A stretch of DNA of 64,000 nt from Talpa occidentalis (lineage: Eukaryota; Chordata; Mammalia; Eulipotyphla; Talpidae): positions 77,202,292 through 77,266,291 of the forward strand of contig NW_023604861.1 of the NCBI RefSeq assembly GCF_014898055.3, given 5' to 3'. The position numbers and the translations under genes were made by a program. Below, in pieces: positions 32,590-44,085 of the stretch (positions are counted from its first letter, which is position 1; each line of letters begins with the position of its first letter). The notes under the pieces were generated by a model that did no database searches, was not told the origin of the DNA, and worked only from the letters and a program-made list of their open reading frames with translations.

Positions 32590-33610
32590 AATTTTTAGCT
32601 AAACTTTTTATTTTGAGATATTTGTATTTCCACATTTGTATTTTTTTGCACATGCAGGTGCAAAAAATAACATGGAAAGATACATGTACCCTTTACGTAG
32701 CTTCCCCCAAGGATAACAACCTCTTGCCAAACTATAGTACAGATACTAACATCATCATCATCAAGTTAGAGAACTTTCCCATCACCACACAGACCCTCTG
32801 GGTGTCTTTTTATAGTCATGCCCACTTCCTCAACCTCTGGAACACACTAATCTGTTCTCATTTCTGTAACTTTGTCACTCTGAGAACATCATAAACAGGG
32901 AATCTTCTAGTGTGTGACCCTCTGGGATTGGTTATTCACATTTGCATAACTCATCCAGGCTGTGGCATTGATCAATAGTTGGTGCCTTTTGTTGCTGAGT
33001 AGTGCTCCATATACCACAGCTAAACTATGACATTGAAAATCTGAATGATTTCCATTGAGGTTATTACAAAGCTGCTATAAACATTCATGCACAGATTTTG
33101 TATTAATTTTCATTTTTTCTGGAACAGATGCTCAGGTGTACAACTGCTCAGTCATGCGGTAGTGGCATGTTTAGTTTTCAACAAATCTGCATTTGCAACA
33201 GCTTACATTGCAGTATATCTGTGATCCAGTTTCTCAGCATCCTTGCCAGCATTTGGTATTGTGACTATTTTTTATTTTAGCCATTCTGTATGTATCTCAT
33301 TGTGACTTTAATTTGCATTTCCCTAATCTAACAGTGTTGATTGTCTTTTTGCCATCTGTATATTCTGAAATGTCATGGAAACATTTCACCAATTTTTAAA
33401 TTGGGTTGGTTTGCTTTTCTTACTGTTGACTTTTGAGAGTTCCTTATATATTCTAAATACTAGTCCTGTCAAATAGGTGATTTTCAAATATTTTATCCAA
33501 GTCTATGGCTTCTCTTTCCATCCTTTTAACATAGAGCAAACTTTCAACAATCTGATGGCCTAATTTGTCAGTCCTTCCCCGTATGGGTCATAATTTTCAT
33601 GCACAATACA
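32590..33610 (-). mobile_element. Old L1 3' region
   Basis: Reverse complement of L1 3'UTR and ORF2 end: TTGCTGAGTAGTGCTCCATA, CACTCTGAGAACATCA, TTTGCATTTCCCTAATCTAA and TATTTTATCCAAGTCTATGG in order. No open frame remains. Confidence 0.75.
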
Positions 33611-35009
33611 ATTTATTTTTTAATGAATCTGGGTTTTAAAGGAGTAAGAGTTTGTCAGATTGAGAAATACATAGGAACCCTCAAGGCTAATGAATTGGAA
33701 TTGGAATACTCGCAATGATGCCAGGTGGCTTAAGAAATGAGAACTGAAAAACTCTTTGACAATCCTATACTTGCAATGCTCATCTATGTGTACCCAGAAA
33801 ATTCTGTACTCCACATGAAGGTGGGGTTAATGTGGGGTATAACTGCTCTGTGTTTGCAATTAGAAAAACTTGGGGATTGGTAAATATAGCAATTTTCTTT
33901 AAAGAGAAAGAAACTGCTAATGTCAAGCTCTCTAAGAAATATGTAATTCTAGGCACCAGAAATGGAAATCAGAAAGAATTTTCCTATACAAATCATGTGG
34001 GGGCAATTAGATAAAGGTGAAAAGTATTTTGAGTAGAGGGGCTTCTCTTATTTGACAAGATAATTTTACAAAATGTTCTATATAAATGAATTTTCCATAC
34101 AATTGATAAAAGCTTATCTCTTTTAGAACAGTTTTTTTTTTTCCTTTTAACCACAATGAAAGACTCTGGATCATCATTACTAAGTTTAAGTATTTTACTA
34201 CTCGGTAATGCAGTTAAATGAGCAATGCCTTGGGGCTACAAGGTTCACAGGACTATCTGCCCTTATATCAAATTCCAAGGAACTGCCAGCTTAGTTTCTT
34301 CCTCAGTCTTCTGCATGTCCATATTTGTTACTAGACATTCTGCTCTTAATTTTTGCAGCTGTCAAGCTGCCTGCTTCTTACGACACTTCCATCTAAACTG
34401 CAGTGGTTAGGGAAGTCCTAAAAGCAAACTGATAAGAATTTTATCTAAATTAAGAGTAATGGGCTCTGAACGAAGACATTGTTTTTACTTCCCTCTGTGT
34501 GAAATGCATTAATGCACAGCCATGTGATCTCGAATTTAATGTTGTTGAAAGCTCTGGGAGAAACTTCTAGATTCCTCCAGATATAGTCACCCTTTCCTTA
34601 CTAACATGTTTTTTAAACCCATTACTGCCCAACCAACACCTAAAACCTAGCTTCTTTTTGTAGCTGGATGTGGCCATGTGACTAAATTGTGGCAAATGGG
34701 ATATGAGCTGAAGTGGCAGTTGTCACTTCTGGGTCGTGCCTGTTCTCCACAACCCCAGACTCTGTTTCCCCTACCAAGGGCTGTTTTAAAGGGTACTAAG
34801 CCACCCTGGTCAAAAGTGGGGTTAGTGGAGTAAAAAGGGTTAGTGGAGCAGTAAGATAGAAAGTGATTATGAGTTCTAGTGTATAGTTTCCCAATCTTTT
34901 ATCTATTACATCTTTGTGTATCAATAATATCTTTAAGAGTTACCATATAAGTCTTCATAAAAAATAAATTCTAAGTTGAAAGACATATTAAGCAGAATTC
35001 TCTGAGAAA
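33611..35009. other. No gene seen
   Basis: Mostly unassigned. About 34,620-34,800 (TGGCCATGTGACTAAATTGT, CAAATGGGATATGAGCTGAA) resembles an old dispersed repeat that I cannot name. Confidence 0.4.
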
Positions 35010-35570
35010 AATGTTGTGGTAGGCAGTCTCTAACATGATCCTCATTGATTTCCGCCTCCTGGTATAAATGTCCCTGTGAAATTCCCTTCCTGTGGTACAG
35101 GCCGACTTAATAACACTTCTAACAAACAGATGCAACAAACACAATGGGATGTCATTTTCAGAATCAGGTTTTATAAAAAGACTGTGGCTTTCATCTTAAT
35201 CTCCCTCTTCCTTGACTGTTCTGAAGGAAACCAAATGCCGGGGTGTGAGCCACACCAGACAGAGGCCCTCATATCAAGGAACTCGATCCAATGGTCCCAA
35301 GGGAGTGAGCCTTCATTCCAACAGCCTGAACTAAGCCCTGCCCACCAACCACATGAGTGAGCCCAGAAGGAAAGTCTTCCTCACACGAGCCTTCCTATGA
35401 GACCACAGTCCTGCCTGAAACCCTGAGATCCTGAGGTACAGGCATTCATCCAGGCTGCTCCAGGGTTCTTTACCCACAGAAATGTCAAAAATCACAAAAA
35501 AATGATAACTGTTGCTTTCATATGTAAGTTCTGGGGTAATCTTATACAGCAATTCCAAATACAGCTGTTC
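35010..35570 (+). mobile_element. Old MaLR-type LTR
   Basis: Begins TGTTGTGGTAGGCAGTCTCT and proceeds through GAGACCACAGTCCTGCCTGA to TTACCCACAGAAATG and TCTGGGGTAATCTTATACAG, the order of MaLR-type LTRs. The minus-strand LTR at 41,490-41,930 is its counterpart. Confidence 0.6.
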
Positions 35571-37263
35571 TAAAATACAAATATAATTTTAAAAAGGCAT
35601 ACATAAATTTCATTCCATGGTTTTGCTATTTTTTTTATAGCAACTAGATATCTATAGGTAGTATTTATGTGAAACTAAAAGAAGCACATTATCCAGAGTG
35701 TGAAATAACCTTGTTTAGAGTTATACACAGTGGATACTAGCAAAGCAGTCTTTGAAAATGCCCAGAAAATTAACTTTATTAAATCCTTTAGAATTAATGA
35801 CATCATAGCAAAGCAATCCATATTACACAGCTGTAAGAATGTCTTACTTTTTCACCAAAATAAAATAGTATCTTGATAACAGTATAATTTGGGATTGAAT
35901 TCTACTTGTGACATCTATAATATGTTATAAAATGCATGAGCAACATTCACAGTAACAAGCAAATTTCTAAATGTTCCAGATTAAAAAATATTTAAGTAAT
36001 GGAGATTTCAATATGCCTATCTTGGTGACTCCAACCCCCTGAGTCACCACTCTCTTGTACAAAGAACCACCTTTTTTTTTATTCCAGACTCATTTCCTTA
36101 AAACTCAAAGGAGCAGAGGATTTTTTTTAACAGCTTTATTGAACAAAATTTACATACTGTACAAGTTAAACACTCAAAGTGTCTAGTTTAATGGCTTATA
36201 GTTATTCGCAGAATTTTACAACCAACTGCATTTTGCACTTCGTGTTTTCAGAGGCCAGGATGGAAAGAAAGTAGAAAGAAGAGATTTTTTACAAAAACTA
36301 TGACCTTTTTCAAAGGTTAAAGTCCCATCTTCCAAAGCTAACCTACAGGAATTTTTTCAAAGCTTATTCTCCTTCAAACAAATGGTAGTAAAATTCCTAT
36401 ATCCCTTTTCAGTCTTTTTTCTTAGAGGACTGCCCCCCTCCCTATAGTCCTACACTTGTCCTTGGTCAATGCTCTTTTCTCCTTCCCTCTAGCTGTAACC
36501 TCCAGCTCTAAAGTCCTCCAAAAGCACATGGCACATCTATTGCAGAGTTGAACTGGTGACAGGTATGCTGAGAACCCCCAATCTGCAGGGCAGCCACATA
36601 GGGCCCAAGGCAATGGAAACTCTTGAGCCAATGCCTTTTCAATGTTTTCTGTATGTCAGAGCATGAAAAGCATGTGAAGTATTGTTCGACACTGACAAAC
36701 ACATTGACAACAGTAATGTTCCAGCATTCTGCTAGGTGCTGGAGCAACAATAAAAGCACAGTGGGAAAGATGCACACATAAGTAGTTATGTGTGATAGGC
36801 GCTCCAATGATAACAAGAAAATCTCAGGCCTGGCTTGAGAAACAGAGAAGGGTGAAGGGGAAGTAGATAAGAAACAGCCTAGAACTAAGAAACATTCTTC
36901 TTGGTGAATCTGGGAGGTAAGTGCCTTCTTCACAATGTTAACCACCACATCTCAATATCAGCCCTGGGTCTGGTTTATTCCAGGTAGTAAACAACTTGGC
37001 TGAATGGATGGAGTTCACACTCCTCCTCTTATGCAATGTGACACAAAAACTAAGAGTCCACTTTTGTCAGACTCGGTAGAATTACAAAATCAATGGGAAT
37101 GTGTGTTCTTTGTCTTTAGTCTCCTGGGATTAACTGATTCTTTTCTGGGGCCTCCTATGATCTGGCATTTCTCAATTCTGCATTAAATATAAATGTAAGA
37201 ATTCATTTAATTAATTCATTAAATAACGAATACCCACTATGATAAAAAGCCACTATTTTCTGG
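35571..37263. other. No gene seen; old LINE traces
   Basis: 36,121-36,235 is a minus-strand L1 3' snippet (ACAGCTTTATTGAACAAAAT). About 36,690-36,880 looks like decayed L2 or MIR (TGCTAGGTGCTGGAGCAACA). The 146-codon minus frame at 36,508-36,948 overlaps this and is not credible as a protein. Confidence 0.45.
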
Positions 37264-37279
37264 AGAATTTACCGATTTT

Positions 37280-37563
37280 TTTTTTTTTTAAGATTTATTT
37301 ATTTATACATGTAAGAGCTGGGGTACAGGCCAGAGATGCGGGGGGAGGGGGAGGTTTGAGAGGATCCACCAGAGACAGAGTGGGGAACAGAACAGGCAGA
37401 CTGACCGAAATACAGTGCTGAGGGGAGTAGTGGGTGAGACAGGAGAGGTCTGCCTCACCATGTGGGTTTCTCCCTGGCTGGCCGGAGATCAAACTCGTGC
37501 TGCAGAGGCTGTGGATTGCTTCATAGCACAGTGCTTAACACCTTGAGCCACCAGGGAGGCCCA
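37280..37563 (-). mobile_element. tRNA-headed SINE, type B
   Basis: 16-bp duplication with one mismatch: AGAATTTACCGATTTT (37,264-37,279) and AGAATTTACAGATTTT (37,564-37,579). Confidence 0.92.
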
Positions 37564-37856
37564 AGAATTTACAGATTTTATAAAACTCGTTTTTAAAAAA
37601 TGAGTAAGACTTTATAAGAAAAGTTAGGTTCTAGATAAATCATGCTTTTTTTTTTGTTTTGTTTTTTAAATTTAGAGAAGAGCCAGATCTGTAAAGAAAT
37701 AATCAAGAACTGCCTCCCCCAGAAAATAATGGGGAATAATAGTGAAAAAGAAGAAACTACATGTAAATTACTTGAACTGAAGAGCAGGGGGACACTCCTT
37801 ATAACAAATCAAAAGGAAAAGCAAACTGAGTGTAGAAGGCCACATAGTCATCTTTT

Positions 37857-38567
37857 TTTTTTTAATAATAAATTTTATTTTTATATTCCCCATACAATTG
37901 CAGCCCCCCCATTCTGACCCCAATCCCTCCCCTCCCACCCCCGCCCCCCTAAAAGTGTCTCTGGTTCGTAGTTTTTTGTTGATTTTGATTTTCACTTTCT
38001 TATAGTTATTCGTTTTCCTGGTCCCTTATTTAAGTTTTCTAGATTCCTGCTATGAGTGAGACCATCCGGTATTTTTCTTTTTCTTTTTGGCTTATTTCGC
38101 TGAGCATGATCCCTTCCAGTGCCATCCATGTTGCTGCAAATTGCATGTGTTTATCTTTTTTGAATGCTGAGTAATATTCCATGGTATATATGTACCACAT
38201 CTTCTTGATCCAGTCATCTATTTTTGGGCATTTGGGTTGTTTCCAAAGCTTAGCTATTGTAAACAGTGCTGCTATAAACATAGGGGTGCAGGTGTTCTTT
38301 GGAATGGATGTTTCTGTGTCCTTTGGGTAAATACCTAGGAGTGGAATTGCTGGATCATATGGAAGCTCTACGTTTAGTAGGTCCAGAAATCTCCACACAG
38401 CTCTCCACAGTGGTTGGACCAGTTTGCACTCCCACCAACAGTGCAGAAGATTTCCTTTTTCTCCACACCCTTGCCAACATTTGTTGTTGCTAGTTTTTTT
38501 AATATGTGCCATTCTCACTGGTGTAAGATGGTATCTCATGGTAGTTTTGATTTGCATTTCCCTGATG
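37857..38567 (-). mobile_element. Young 5'-truncated L1 with open ORF2 tail
   Basis: A 16-bp duplication beginning CACATAGTCATCT lies at 37,841-37,856 and 38,568-38,583. From the right it holds about 175 codons of the ORF2 C-terminus without a stop, then a 3'UTR with a G-rich run (37,900-37,950), then poly(A). It belongs to the lineage of the L1 copies at 8,944 and 43,265. Confidence 0.93.
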
Positions 38568-38578
38568 CACATAGTCAT
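38039..38578 (-). pseudogene. L1 ORF2 C-terminal fragment
   Basis: The open frame of 179 codons encodes the end of L1 ORF2p, the retrotransposon endonuclease/reverse transcriptase. The C-terminal Cys-rich motif is intact as C-x3-C-x7-H-x4-C (starting CWQGC), followed by the [16 protein letters not shown] and YYSAFKK blocks known from this region. Endonuclease and RT domains are absent because of 5' truncation, so it cannot retrotranspose. The first Met codons come from the flanking target duplication, not from L1. The uninterrupted frame shows a recent insertion. Confidence 0.92.
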
Positions 38579-38583
38579 CTTTT

Positions 38584-40329
38584 ATATCTCTCCGATAAGT
38601 CATGACAACTTTAGAATTCACCCTCTGCAACAATAAATCTTAGAATTCAAATCACTTGGTATTTATTTCCACCATTTTAGAAATACAGCGTTAAACAAAC
38701 AAAAACAAACCCTACCACAAGGGAGCAGACAGAAAATTACAGAAAATACTAAATAACAGCTATTTATTTTTAACTATAGAAATACTGCTGATGCACAGCT
38801 GTCAAGTACTACAAACTCGAATAACATAGGACAGGTATATAGGAAATAAGAGCATAAACAATTTCCAACAATAATAGGTATAACTTTCACTCTGTCACTC
38901 GTAATCCCTGGGATTCACAGCATGTAAAGAATCCCTGGCAGCTGTTAACCTTACAACAGGCAGGAAGAATGATACTCCTGTCCCTAAAACTGGCTCTTCT
39001 GTGGGCCAGTCAGTGACAGTTTCCTAATTCTGAGCATTGTGCCCTATCTAACCAAACCATCAACATTCCCTCAGAAAAGGAATCCTTATAAAGTTTTTCT
39101 TTGAGTCAGCCCTATCAGTCTATCAACTCCAAAATTTTTGCCTGGGGTGAAGATTCATACTTCAGAAGGAAGACTTATCAAAAACAAACTATTCTTGAGA
39201 AACAGGTGGGCAAGCATATGAGAACTATGAGATGACTAAAGGAAGCTAAAAATTAGAATTTGAAGTTGAATTTCACCTATAATCTTGAAATCTTTTAGTT
39301 GTTTTACATTGTATATTCTTCCTCCACCCCCACTCCCTACATGAAGAAACCTTTTAAAACCACTATTAGAATGTGGCAGAACTGACTGGTTTGGTTTTAA
39401 GTATTTCTTCCTGTATCTGGAAGGCTCATAATCAGTGAAGTGTTTCAAAAGATGAAGAGCAAAAAGGAAACTGAACGAGGGGCTCGATTATGTTACTTGA
39501 TTCTAAAATTTTATAATCAACCAGAAAACCTGTATAACCAATGAACAAAATAATGAGCGAAGAATCAAGAAAGGATGTACAAATATCCTAAAGATTAAGA
39601 GAAATTCATTGATTTTATTTTTTCCTTGGACTAGTATCCAGTATTTGCTCAACAGTACACTTAAGAAGTTTATTATCTTACAATTTGGATAAAACTGAAT
39701 ATCTGAAATCAGTTTAATTAAGAGCAAATTATTTCTTATACATATTTACCTTGCCTTCATCGAGGTTCTACCATCGTAACACTACGAATAGTGACAAAGA
39801 TTATTTATCAATAGGTCTAATAACTGAAGAGATCAACTGTTAAAACTATATACCATCATTTGATATGTTGGTGGTTTGAGCTCTGTAAATTTTTTTTTGC
39901 AGGTATTTGTTTATAACTTGTGGTACTAAACAGCACCTCGTGGTAAATACTGTGTTATGAAAACACGTTTTTTGCACATTGAATCTAAAAATGTCCAACA
40001 TGTGTTTTCAACATCTTTAACTGGATTTTCCTAGAACGTATTTTATTGCTCTTGATCTCAAACTTTTTACCGCCTGCTCTATGTAGTTTTTTGTTCAAAA
40101 CTGAAGACAAAGTAGAGAACTTATAATAGAAGTTGTGGGCTTTTCCTCCAAAGATTGTTTCTCTGTAAGTATAATCAATCATCTTCCAAAGGAGTCTTTC
40201 TGAAATGTTTAAACAAAAATAAATACAATTGATCATAACTAAACTTATAACTAACACTTGTTTAAATAAATTTCATTGTAGCTCAGTACCTAGATCACAA
40301 CAATGTATCTCAAAGAAAGAGCAGTTAAA
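38584..40329. other. No confirmed gene; one candidate minus exon
   Basis: Mostly unassigned. On the minus strand 40,199-40,071 is open and framed by acceptor AAACATTTCAG and a moderate donor GGCG|GTAAAA. Its peptide contains YRETIFGGKAHNFYYKF, which I do not recognise. A donor-like AAG|GTAAAT at about 39,752 does not continue its frame. Confidence 0.3.
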
Positions 40330-40720
40330 GGATCAGTTTTTTGTTTTTCAAAAGTTCATTTAATAGTGTACTGTATTGTGTTTTAATGATGCAAGAAAGG
40401 AATACTATATTTAATCAATTTTATTTTTCTTTGCAAAGAACCAATTTTTGGTTTCACAATTTTTTGGTATTCTTTGTCTATTTTTCTATTTTATTGATTT
40501 CTCTTTACTTCCTTCTGCTGAATTTGGGTTTAATTTACTTTTCATTTTCCAGTTTCTCTAGATAGAAACTTAAATCACTGCTTTTGAAACTTTTTTCTTT
40601 TTTAGTATAAGTACTGCTTTCATTACACCCCACATTTTGATATGTTGTGATTTCATTTTCATTCAGTTCAAAATATTTTCAATTTCCCATTTATTTCTTT
40701 ATAAACCACTTGTTATTTTA

Positions 40721-40989
40721 TTTATTTTGTTTTTAAAGATTTATTTATATATATATAAGAACTGGGATGTAAGCCAGAGATATGAGGGGTGAGAGGATTC
40801 ACCAGAGAGAATAGGGAGCAGAACAGCCGGATCTACTGAAATACACTGCTGAGGGGAGCAGCGGGCGAAGCAGGAAATGTCTGCTTCTCCATGTGGGTTG
40901 TTCACTGGCCGGCTGGGGATTGAACTCATGCTGCAGTGTCTGGTAGCTTGATAGCGTTGTCTTTAACCTCTGCTCCACCAGGGAGGTCT
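40721..40989 (-). mobile_element. tRNA-headed SINE, type B
   Basis: 17-bp exact duplication AACCACTTGTTATTTTA (40,704-40,720 and 40,990-41,006) within old L1. Confidence 0.92.
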
Positions 40990-41489
40990 AACCACTTGTT
41001 ATTTTAAAGTCAGAAGTATAATTTCCCAATATTTGGGAAATTTCCCAGATATATTTCTGGTATTATTTTCTAGTTTGATTTCATTAGGGTGAGAGGACAT
41101 ATTCTCCATGATTTCAGTCTTTCAAAATTTACTGAGACTTTTTCTACAGCCAAGAACATAGTCCATATCTTGATGAGCATTGTGTGTGTGCTTGTAAAGA
41201 ATGAACATTCTGCTACTACTGGGTGAAGTGTTCTATAGAAATCAGTTAAGTTCGGAATGATTGATAGAATTTTTTAAGACTCTCAATCCCTTTCTGATTT
41301 TTTTGTTGTCCATTCTATCAATTACTGAGTAGAGAGTGTTAAAGTCTCAGTAACTTAATTGTGGATTTATCTACGGCTGCCAGGTTTTGCTTTATGTATT
41401 TTGAAGTTATAATAGTAAGTGCATACAGATTTAAGATTTGAATACCTTCCCGAAATAATTAGTTCTTTTGTCATTCTACTAGATCTATT

Positions 41490-41930
41490 ACTTTGTAACA
41501 AATTCCCCTAAAACTCAGCAGCAGAAAACTAAATACACATTTATTGTCTCAAACAGTTTCTGAGAGTCAGAAATACACAGGCAGCTTAGCTGGGTGATTT
41601 CTGGCTCAGGATGTCCCATGAGCTAGGTTGTTGGCTAGACGCTGCAATCATCTGAAGGTTTTGCTGGTACTGTAATATCTGTTCCAAAATGGTTCCTCAC
41701 ACAGCTCTTGGTTGAAGGTTTCATACCTCACCATATGATGATGGTAGCTGAATTCCTCCAGAGTCAATAATTGAATAGAGCAAGCGAGTTGGAAGCCACA
41801 CAGTGTTTTATCACTTCCACCATATTCTATTCATGAGTCACCAAGTTCCACCCCCATTCAAAGGGAGAACAATTAGGCGTCACCTCTTAAAAAAAAAGAA
41901 TGTCTAACAATTTGTGAACATATTTTTAAA
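41490..41930 (-). mobile_element. Old MaLR-type LTR
   Basis: TACTTTGTAACAAATTCCCC, GTCTCAAACAGTTTCTGAGA and CAGCTTAGCTGGGTGATTTC are the reverse complement of the LTR type also seen at 35,010. It lies inside the old L1. Confidence 0.6.
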
Positions 41931-42238
41931 CTACTATAGTTGTTATGAAATGTCTCTTTATCCATGGTAATATTTCTTATTCTGAAGTTTATTTTGTCTG
42001 ACAATGATATAGCCACTATAGCTTCTTTTGATTAATATTTATATAGTTTATTTTTCTCTATTCTTCCCCACCCCCCCACCCTTATTCTTTTAACCTACCT
42101 GTGCCTGTATATTTTAAGTATATAGAGATCATATAATTGTACATGGACTGCAACTGGGCCCTGCTTGTAGACAGTATGTACATTTGAGTCTTTTTTAAAT
42201 CTAGTCTGATTTATTGATTGTTTAAACCATTAACTCTT

Positions 42239-42588
42239 TTTTTTTTTTTTTAAACTTCTTTTTTTTTTTTTTTTTTAAATCTTTTTTGTTTTTTTTTTTT
42301 ATAGAGGCATGTTTTATTTATTTATTTTGTTTGTTTGTTTGGTTTATACATGCACTGGGTACAGTCAGAAGTGCGGGAGGGTGAGAGAATTCACCAGAGC
42401 CAGAGCGGGGAGCAGAGCAGGCAGAAGGACCGAAGTACACTGCTGAGGGGAGCAGCGGGCAGCAGGAGAGGTCTGCGCGCCATGTGGGATCCTCCGCCGG
42501 TGGCCGGGAAGCAGCCGGGGATCGAACCGGCGCCGCAGAGGCCGCGAGCAGCTTCGCAACCCAGCGCTCAACCGCTGCGCCACCGGGG
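42239..42588 (-). mobile_element. tRNA-headed SINE, young, private-tail subfamily
   Basis: Type A copy with exact 15-bp duplication AAACCATTAACTCTT (42,224-42,238 and 42,589-42,603). Read in its own direction the tail is AAAC-rich, then AAAT units, then ACATGCCTCTA and a long interrupted poly(A). The first bases of the head are missing. Confidence 0.92.
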
Positions 42589-43264
42589 AAACCATTAACT
42601 CTTAATGTAATTACTGAATAGGTTGGCTCTAAGTCTAACAACTCCTTGTTTTCTATCAATCTCATCTGTTCTTTGGTACATTTTTCCTCCCTTCTTCTAG
42701 ATGGAGATCTCTTACTACTACATTTTCTCTTTTCCATTTGAGTGTGAGCTATCCCTCCATCTCTTTATTTCTTTACTAGAACTTACTATATGCATTTTTA
42801 ACTTAATACAGTTAAAACATTATACAACTGCACATATATTACAGGAAGTATTTTGCACTAATGATGCCATTTTTTACCTCTACATAAATTGTAAACCCCA
42901 TGATACAATGCCATTTGTTTGCTTTAAACAACTGACATTTTTTAAAAAGTATTTTTTAATGTTATATGAGAAAAAGACTTTCATATTTACCCACGTATTT
43001 ACCACATCCAATACTCTGTTTTTCTTTTGCGTACATCTAAGTTTCCATCTGGGGTCTTTCCCCTTCAGTCTGAAAATTTTCCTTGGTGTCCAAGTCTGCT
43101 AGTCATGAATTTTGTCAACTTTTGTTAGTTTGAAACTACTTTATTTTGTCTTAACTTTTGAAAAATATTTTGACCTGCTATATAATTTTACATTGACTAT
43201 TTTTTCTTTTTTTGTCCATTTACACCTTACTAGCTGTGGTTTTTTTCTTCAGCATCTTTAAGAT

Positions 43265-43660
43265 TTTTTTGTATATATATTTTTACATCATTTTTCATAT
43301 TTGTACAATGTATGCCTTTTCATCTTGGTTATCATCCCCATAAAATTCCCACCACCCTTGTTTTGATCCTACTCCCTTCTCCTCCCCGCCCCCACTCCAG
43401 GTAGTGTGTCTCTGGTTTATAGTTGCCTGTTGATTTTGATTTTTACTTTATTATAATTAGTCTTTTTCCTGATCCCTTATTTAGGTTTTCTAAATTCCTG
43501 CTATGAGTGAGACCACACACAATGGAATATTACTCAGCAATCGAAAAAGATAAACTCGTGCCATTTGCAGCAACATGGATAGAACTGGAAGGGATCATGC
43601 TCAGTGAAATAAGCCAGAAAGAAAAAGAAAAATACCGGATGGTCTCCCGCATAGCAGAAA
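43265..43660 (-). mobile_element. 5'-inverted L1 (twin-priming product)
   Basis: 43,265-43,514 is an L1 3'UTR in minus orientation. From about 43,515 the text switches to L1 ORF2-end sequence in plus orientation (ATGGAATATTACTCAGCAAT onward to ACCGGATGGTCTC). TTTAAGAT flanks both sides (43,257-43,264 and 43,661-43,668), so the inverted pair arrived as one insertion into the old L1. Confidence 0.85.
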
Positions 43661-43909
43661 TTTAAGATGGTTTTAAACAATTTGGTTATGACACACTTTA
43701 GTGTGATTTTCTTTTTGTTCTGCTTCAGAGTCATTTAGTTTCTTGAATCTGTAGATTTAGTTTTTGTCCAATTTGGGTGTATTGTCCTTTACTTTTTCTA
43801 TTTTTTTTCCTCTTCACCCTTAGAACTTCAATTAATACTTTAGTTACTTTTAGATCAACTTGATCCTATCTAGGTTTGCTTTCAGGTTCTGTTAGGATGG
43901 GTCTAGAGA

Positions 43910-44085
43910 AGAATTTTTTCACCTTGGCACTACTGACACTTGGCACTACTGACACTATTGCAGGGTGGTGAGCAGTTTCTGGCCTCTACCCTTTAGAAGC
44001 CTGTAGTACTTCCCCATTGTGACAACACAGAGTCTCCAGCTAATGCTTAATCAAGCTGTTTGAGAATCACTGATTTAAGGATAGC
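43910..44085 (+). mobile_element. hAT-type MITE, MER5 group
   Basis: TTGGCACTACTGACAC, CTGGCCTCTACCCTTTAGAA and a GAGAATCACTGATT end fit a MER5-group element. A 16-bp unit is tandemly duplicated at 43,923-43,954. Confidence 0.55.

Larger units (their letters stand above)
40330..43900 (-). mobile_element. Long decayed L1M copy
   Basis: Reverse complement of old L1 ORF2 text: TTTTGGTATTCTTTGTCTAT (40,461), CTACTACTGGGTGAAGTGTT (41,212), TGTAATTACTGAATAGGTTG (42,605), GTTTCCATCTGGGGTCTTTC (43,041). Later insertions split it: SINEs at 40,721 and 42,239, an LTR at 41,490 and a young L1 at 43,265. No reading frame is intact. Confidence 0.75.

Noticed and set aside
36508..36948. 146-codon minus-strand frame
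   Set aside because: Overlaps L2/MIR-like repeat text and has no splice framing or recognised domain.
39752..39800. CpG-rich segment before a minus-strand GTAAAT donor
   Set aside because: Does not continue the phase of the candidate exon at 40,071-40,199 and has no independent support.
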